NCBI RefSeq assembly: GCF_947503855.1
Contig: NZ_CANNFF010000009.1
Location: forward strand, 100,120 to 164,119
DNA length: 64,000 nt
Origin: an uncultured Polaribacter sp.
Lineage (GTDB): Bacteria > Bacteroidota > Bacteroidia > Flavobacteriales > Flavobacteriaceae
Reading direction: 5' to 3'
Shown here: piece after piece, positions 61,342 to 64,000 of the stretch
Position numbering within the stretch: position 1 is the stretch's first letter
How the letters are laid out: each line of letters starts with the position of its first letter
Notes under the pieces: generated by a model
Database searches by the model: none
What the model was told of the DNA's origin: nothing
What the model saw: the letters and a program-made list of their open reading frames with translations, nothing else
Made by a program: the position numbers and the translations under genes

Positions 61342-62613
61342 ATGAAAAACAGAGTCGTTATAACAGGTTTAGGAGTAGTTGCTCCAAATGGAGTAGGTTT
61401 ACAAGCATTTACAAATGCCATAAAATCTGGAAAATCAGGTATTACATATCATCAAAATTTAAAAGATAAAGGTTTTTCTTGTTGTATTGGAGGTATTCCA
61501 GAAGTTTCCGAAGAAAAAAAACAAGAATATTTAACACCCTTACAATTAAGAGGTTTCAAGTCAACTTCTATTTTATATGGAGTTATGGCAGGTATAGATG
61601 CTTGGAAAGACGCAGGTTTTACTGTTGATGAAAATTCACCTTTAGATTATGATACAGGATTAATTTTTGGAACAGGAACTTCAGGAATTGAGAAATTTAG
61701 AGAAGCCATTTATAAAATAGACGACCAAAATGTAAGACGTTTAGGAAGTACCTCCGTTTTACAAACCATGGCAAGTGGTGTAACTGCTTATTTGAGTGGA
61801 ATTTTAGGTTTTGGCAACCAAGTAACCACAAATTCATCTGCTTGTACAACCGGTACAGAAGCTTTATTAATGGGTTTTGAACGTATTAAAAACGGAAAAG
61901 CAAAACGAATGTTGGTTGGGAGTTCTAGCGATAGCAGTTTATATACTTGGGGAGGTTTTGATGCCATGCGTGTAATGACTTATAAACATAATGAAAGTCC
62001 AGAAAAAGGCTCAAGACCCATGAGTACAACTGCATCTGGTTTTGTTCCTGGAAGTGGAGGTGGCGCTTTGGTTTTAGAATCTCTAAAAAGTGCATTAGCA
62101 AGAAAAGCCACTATTTATGCAGAGGTTTTAGGCGGTAATATCAATGCTGGTGGACAAAGAAAAGGAGGTACTTTAACAGCGCCCAATGCAGAGGCTGTTC
62201 AGAAATGTATTACAAATGCCATTGCAGATGCAAAAATTACTGCTAAAGAAATTGATGTTATCAATGGGCATTTAACAGCAACTTCAAAAGACGCTTTAGA
62301 AATAGAAAATTGGACCAAAGCCTTGGGTAGAAATGGAGTAGATTTTCCATTGATAAATTCGTTAAAATCGCAAGTTGGGCATTGTTTAGCAGCAGCAGGT
62401 GCTATAGAATCTGTGGCTGCTGTTATTCAAATAAAAGAGCAATTTGTGTTTCCAAATATCAATTGTGATGATGTGCATCCTGAAATTTTAGCATTGATTG
62501 ACAAAAATAAAATTCCGAGAAAAAAAACAGACACAAATATTACTATTTTAGCAAAAGCAAGTTTTGGTTTTGGTGATGTAAATGCTTGTGTTATTTTTAA
62601 GAAATATAATTAA
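61342..62613 (+). CDS. Beta-ketoacyl-ACP synthase (FabF-like) of the polyketide cluster
   Basis: This 423-residue ketosynthase has active-site Cys168 in NSSACTTGTEALL and the catalytic-His/Lys segment SLKSQVGHCLAAAGA (Lys342, His347). The first catalytic His lies in VINGHLTATSKD, where housekeeping FabF proteins have NAHGTSTPxxD, a divergent version. It probably elongates acyl chains on the cluster ACP. The reductases (KR, ER) needed for full reduction are not in the cluster and may come from primary fatty acid synthesis. Confidence 0.9.
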   Translation: MKNRVVITGLGVVAPNGVGLQAFTNAIKSGKSGITYHQNLKDKGFSCCIGGIPEVSEEKKQEYLTPLQLRGFKSTSILYGVMAGIDAWKDAGFTVDENSPLDYDTGLIFGTGTSGIEKFREAIYKIDDQNVRRLGSTSVLQTMASGVTAYLSGILGFGNQVTTNSSACTTGTEALLMGFERIKNGKAKRMLVGSSSDSSLYTWGGFDAMRVMTYKHNESPEKGSRPMSTTASGFVPGSGGGALVLESLKSALARKATIYAEVLGGNINAGGQRKGGTLTAPNAEAVQKCITNAIADAKITAKEIDVINGHLTATSKDALEIENWTKALGRNGVDFPLINSLKSQVGHCLAAAGAIESVAAVIQIKEQFVFPNINCDDVHPEILALIDKNKIPRKKTDTNITILAKASFGFGDVNACVIFKKYN

Positions 62614-62624
62614 CTTACACTTAA

Positions 62625-62657
62625 AGACTTTGCAGGTTTTAAAAACCCTTGAGGTCT
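62625..62657. repeat. 33-bp hairpin repeat, copy 3 (degenerate) in PKS cluster
   Basis: A 33-base element beginning AGACTTTGCAGGTTTT and ending AAAACCCTTGAGGTCT. It has the same length and frame as copies 1 and 2 but with more mismatches in the stem. It lies between the ketosynthase and ACP genes. Confidence 0.6.
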
Positions 62658-62676
62658 GAAAAATATTTAGAACAAC

Positions 62677-62928
62677 ATGAAAAAAGAAGAAATCATACAA
62701 AAATTAACTACCATCGTAAAACCCTATGTTCAGAACGAAGAAGGGTTTAAAAACATGTCTGAAGAAACAGATTTTATTAACGATTTAGAAATAAATTCAG
62801 CAAATTTGGTAGATATTATTTTAGATGTAGAAGATGCCTTTAACATAGAAATAGACAACGATTCTATGGAAAAAATGTTGAATGTAAAAGCTACAGTTGC
62901 TATTATTCAATATAAAATGAATGCCTAG
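62677..62928 (+). CDS. Acyl carrier protein of the polyketide cluster
   Basis: This is an 83-residue acidic four-helix carrier protein. The phosphopantetheine attachment serine is Ser41 in LEINSANLVDIIL; the usual DSL reads NSA, a divergent form. The C-terminal helices (VEDAFNIEIDNDSMEKM) are typical. It overlaps the phosphopantetheinyl transferase gene by eight bases. Given its neighbours it likely carries the starter chain for the type III PKS. Confidence 0.9.
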   Translation: MKKEEIIQKLTTIVKPYVQNEEGFKNMSEETDFINDLEINSANLVDIILDVEDAFNIEIDNDSMEKMLNVKATVAIIQYKMNA

Positions 62929-63490
62929 AATTGGAAACGATATTATTGATTTAAACCTTGCCAAAACACAAAGTAATTGGCAAAGACCAGGGTTTTTAGA
63001 AAAACAATACACCCAAAAAGAGCAAGCGGCCATTTTAAAATCAGAAAACCCATTTGACCAAGTTTGGTTGTTTTGGAGTATGAAAGAAGCTGCCTATAAA
63101 TGCCATGTTCAGCAGTTTCAAAAACGTTTTTTTGCACCCCAAAAATTTTCATGTAAAATACTTTCTAATCAAAGTGGAATTGTACAATTTAATACCCTTA
63201 TATATCATATAAAATATATAGTAACAAATAATTACATTTACACAGTTGCAATAGAAAAAAATGACATAAAAATGATTTCAAAGCTATTTTTTATTGATAC
63301 TATTTTGAATACCACCAAAATTATTGATAAAAAAATACAAGCTTATTTTTCATCAGCAATACAAATTAAAAAAAATGCTTTGGGCATTCCTTTTATTTAT
63401 CAAAATAGTGAAAAAACAACCATAACTCTTACTAAAACCCATCATGGAAATTATGGTGCCTTTGCTTTTGTACTAGATAATGAATTTTAA
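62921..63490 (+). CDS. AcpS-type 4'-phosphopantetheinyl transferase
   Basis: This 189-residue enzyme of the ACPS superfamily moves phosphopantetheine from CoA to an ACP serine. The Mg2+-binding motifs are RIGNDIIDLNLAK (residues 3-15) and FWSMKEAAYKCH (about 51-62). The length is between AcpS and Sfp. The gene overlaps the ACP gene by eight bases and the next gene by 11 bases, so the three are tightly coupled and this is probably the activator of the cluster ACP. Confidence 0.9.
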   Translation: MPRIGNDIIDLNLAKTQSNWQRPGFLEKQYTQKEQAAILKSENPFDQVWLFWSMKEAAYKCHVQQFQKRFFAPQKFSCKILSNQSGIVQFNTLIYHIKYIVTNNYIYTVAIEKNDIKMISKLFFIDTILNTTKIIDKKIQAYFSSAIQIKKNALGIPFIYQNSEKTTITLTKTHHGNYGAFAFVLDNEF

Positions 63491-63941
63491 ACAAGAACTT
63501 TTTACGCAATGTGAAAACTTTGTAAATAAACGCTTACAAACTGTAGAAGAAATTATTACTTCTAACCAGAAAGGATTGCAATCTGAAACTAAAAATTCTG
63601 CTGGCGATAAACATGAAACAGGACGTGCCATGTTGCAGTTGGAAATAGAAAAAGCGAGTCAGCAATTAGCAGGCATAACACAAATGAAAGAAATATTAAA
63701 CAGAGTAGATGTTTCTAAAACTAGCAAAAATGCACATTTGGGTAGTATTATTTTTACCAACAAAGCCAACTATTTTTTAGCAATTTCTGCAGGTAAGCTA
63801 ACAGCCAGTGGTAAACATTTTTTTGCTATTTCTGTATCTTCTCCCATTGGAAAATTGTTATTGGGCAAAGTAGAAAATGATGAGGTTACTTTTAACGAAC
63901 AACGTATTAAAATTGAACAGGTTTGTATTATACTGAAATAG
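63480..63941 (+). CDS. GreA/GreB-like C-terminal-domain protein in the polyketide cluster
   Basis: This 153-residue protein has an N-terminal helical hairpin (about 5-75; KHETGRAMLQLEIEKASQQL) and a C-terminal beta domain ending SPIGKLLLGKVENDEVTFN. That end matches the SPxGxALLGKxxGDEV motif of GreA/GreB factors. The acidic coiled-coil tip residues of true Gre factors are not obvious, so it may bind RNA polymerase without cleavage activity. It overlaps the PPTase gene by 11 bases. Homologues are often labelled 3-oxoacyl-ACP synthase, probably from context; the sequence does not support that. Confidence 0.7.
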   Translation: MNFKQELFTQCENFVNKRLQTVEEIITSNQKGLQSETKNSAGDKHETGRAMLQLEIEKASQQLAGITQMKEILNRVDVSKTSKNAHLGSIIFTNKANYFLAISAGKLTASGKHFFAISVSSPIGKLLLGKVENDEVTFNEQRIKIEQVCIILK

Positions 63942-64000
63942 GTTGACCTTTTTTTAGGTTTAATTTATACGTTCAAACTATTTTTTTAAGCCGTTTAGAA

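Noticed and set aside
1..64000. tRNA, rRNA, transposase or prophage genes
   Set aside because: Looked for T-arm-like GTTC motifs in gaps and for transposase or phage motifs in the ORFs; none was convincing. A tRNAscan-SE run would settle the tRNA point.

Overview
The window is a chromosomal segment from a low-GC member of the Bacteroidota, almost certainly a marine Flavobacteriaceae and most like Polaribacter or a near relative (inferred from protein character and gene order; no search was run). Supporting signs are the very AT-rich DNA, the near absence of Shine-Dalgarno sequences, several Bacteroidota-type -7 boxes (TAnnTTTG) before genes, frequent TTG starts, a TonB-dependent receptor with a carboxypeptidase-regulatory-like N-terminus, and families typical of the group (DUF4175, DUF4286, GIN-domain/DUF2807, PspC-like mini-proteins). 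I see no tRNA, rRNA, CRISPR array, transposase or prophage.

Layout. 0-6 kb: Suf iron-sulfur assembly genes sufB (cut by the window start), sufC, sufD and sufS, with an opposing serine hydrolase between sufD and sufS. 6-10.2 kb: minus-strand pair of a TonB-dependent receptor and an SGNH/GDSL lipoprotein. 10.4-20.7 kb: housekeeping genes (ribF, serS, TPR protein, DUF4286, rsmA, mgtE, SpoU methyltransferase, mutS) plus a 48-aa mini-gene. 20.65-22.6 kb: an accessory islet with two coupled genes for secreted proteins, bounded by a compact hairpin element and inverted 9-bp motifs, followed by three palindromes. 22.6-30 kb: tatA, an O-methyltransferase, an NTF2-like protein with a broken start, panB, a 2-hydroxyacid dehydrogenase, DUF1801, a methyltransferase and mnmG. 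mnmG is flanked by two parS-like sites. 30-41 kb: ybeY, a large DUF4175 protein, an outer-membrane barrel, gltX, an SPFH protein, a second tatA, a GIN-domain protein and ribonuclease R.

41.16-42.1 kb is a 0.95-kb AT-rich gap between divergent rnr and rpiB. It holds several DnaA-box-like nonamers and is a candidate replication origin; the parS-like sites 11-13 kb away fit an origin-proximal location. 42.1-57.7 kb: rpiB, acetyltransferases, a pseudouridine synthase, recA, dut, an esterase remnant, gpsA, an ACT-domain protein, an MFS exporter, an NhaC antiporter, a GIY-YIG nuclease gene between direct copies of a hairpin repeat, pheS, gdhA, an alpha/beta hydrolase and dinB.

57.8-63.9 kb is a compact plus-strand biosynthetic cluster: FAD-dependent oxidoreductase, methyltransferase, type III polyketide synthase, FabZ-like dehydratase, ketosynthase, acyl carrier protein, AcpS-type phosphopantetheinyl transferase and a GreA/GreB-like protein. 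The set suggests that a dedicated acyl-ACP line makes a fatty starter, the type III PKS extends and cyclises it, and the methyltransferase and flavoprotein decorate the product (an alkylresorcinol, pyrone or quinone-like lipid by inference). Three copies of a 33-bp hairpin lie in the gaps inside this cluster.
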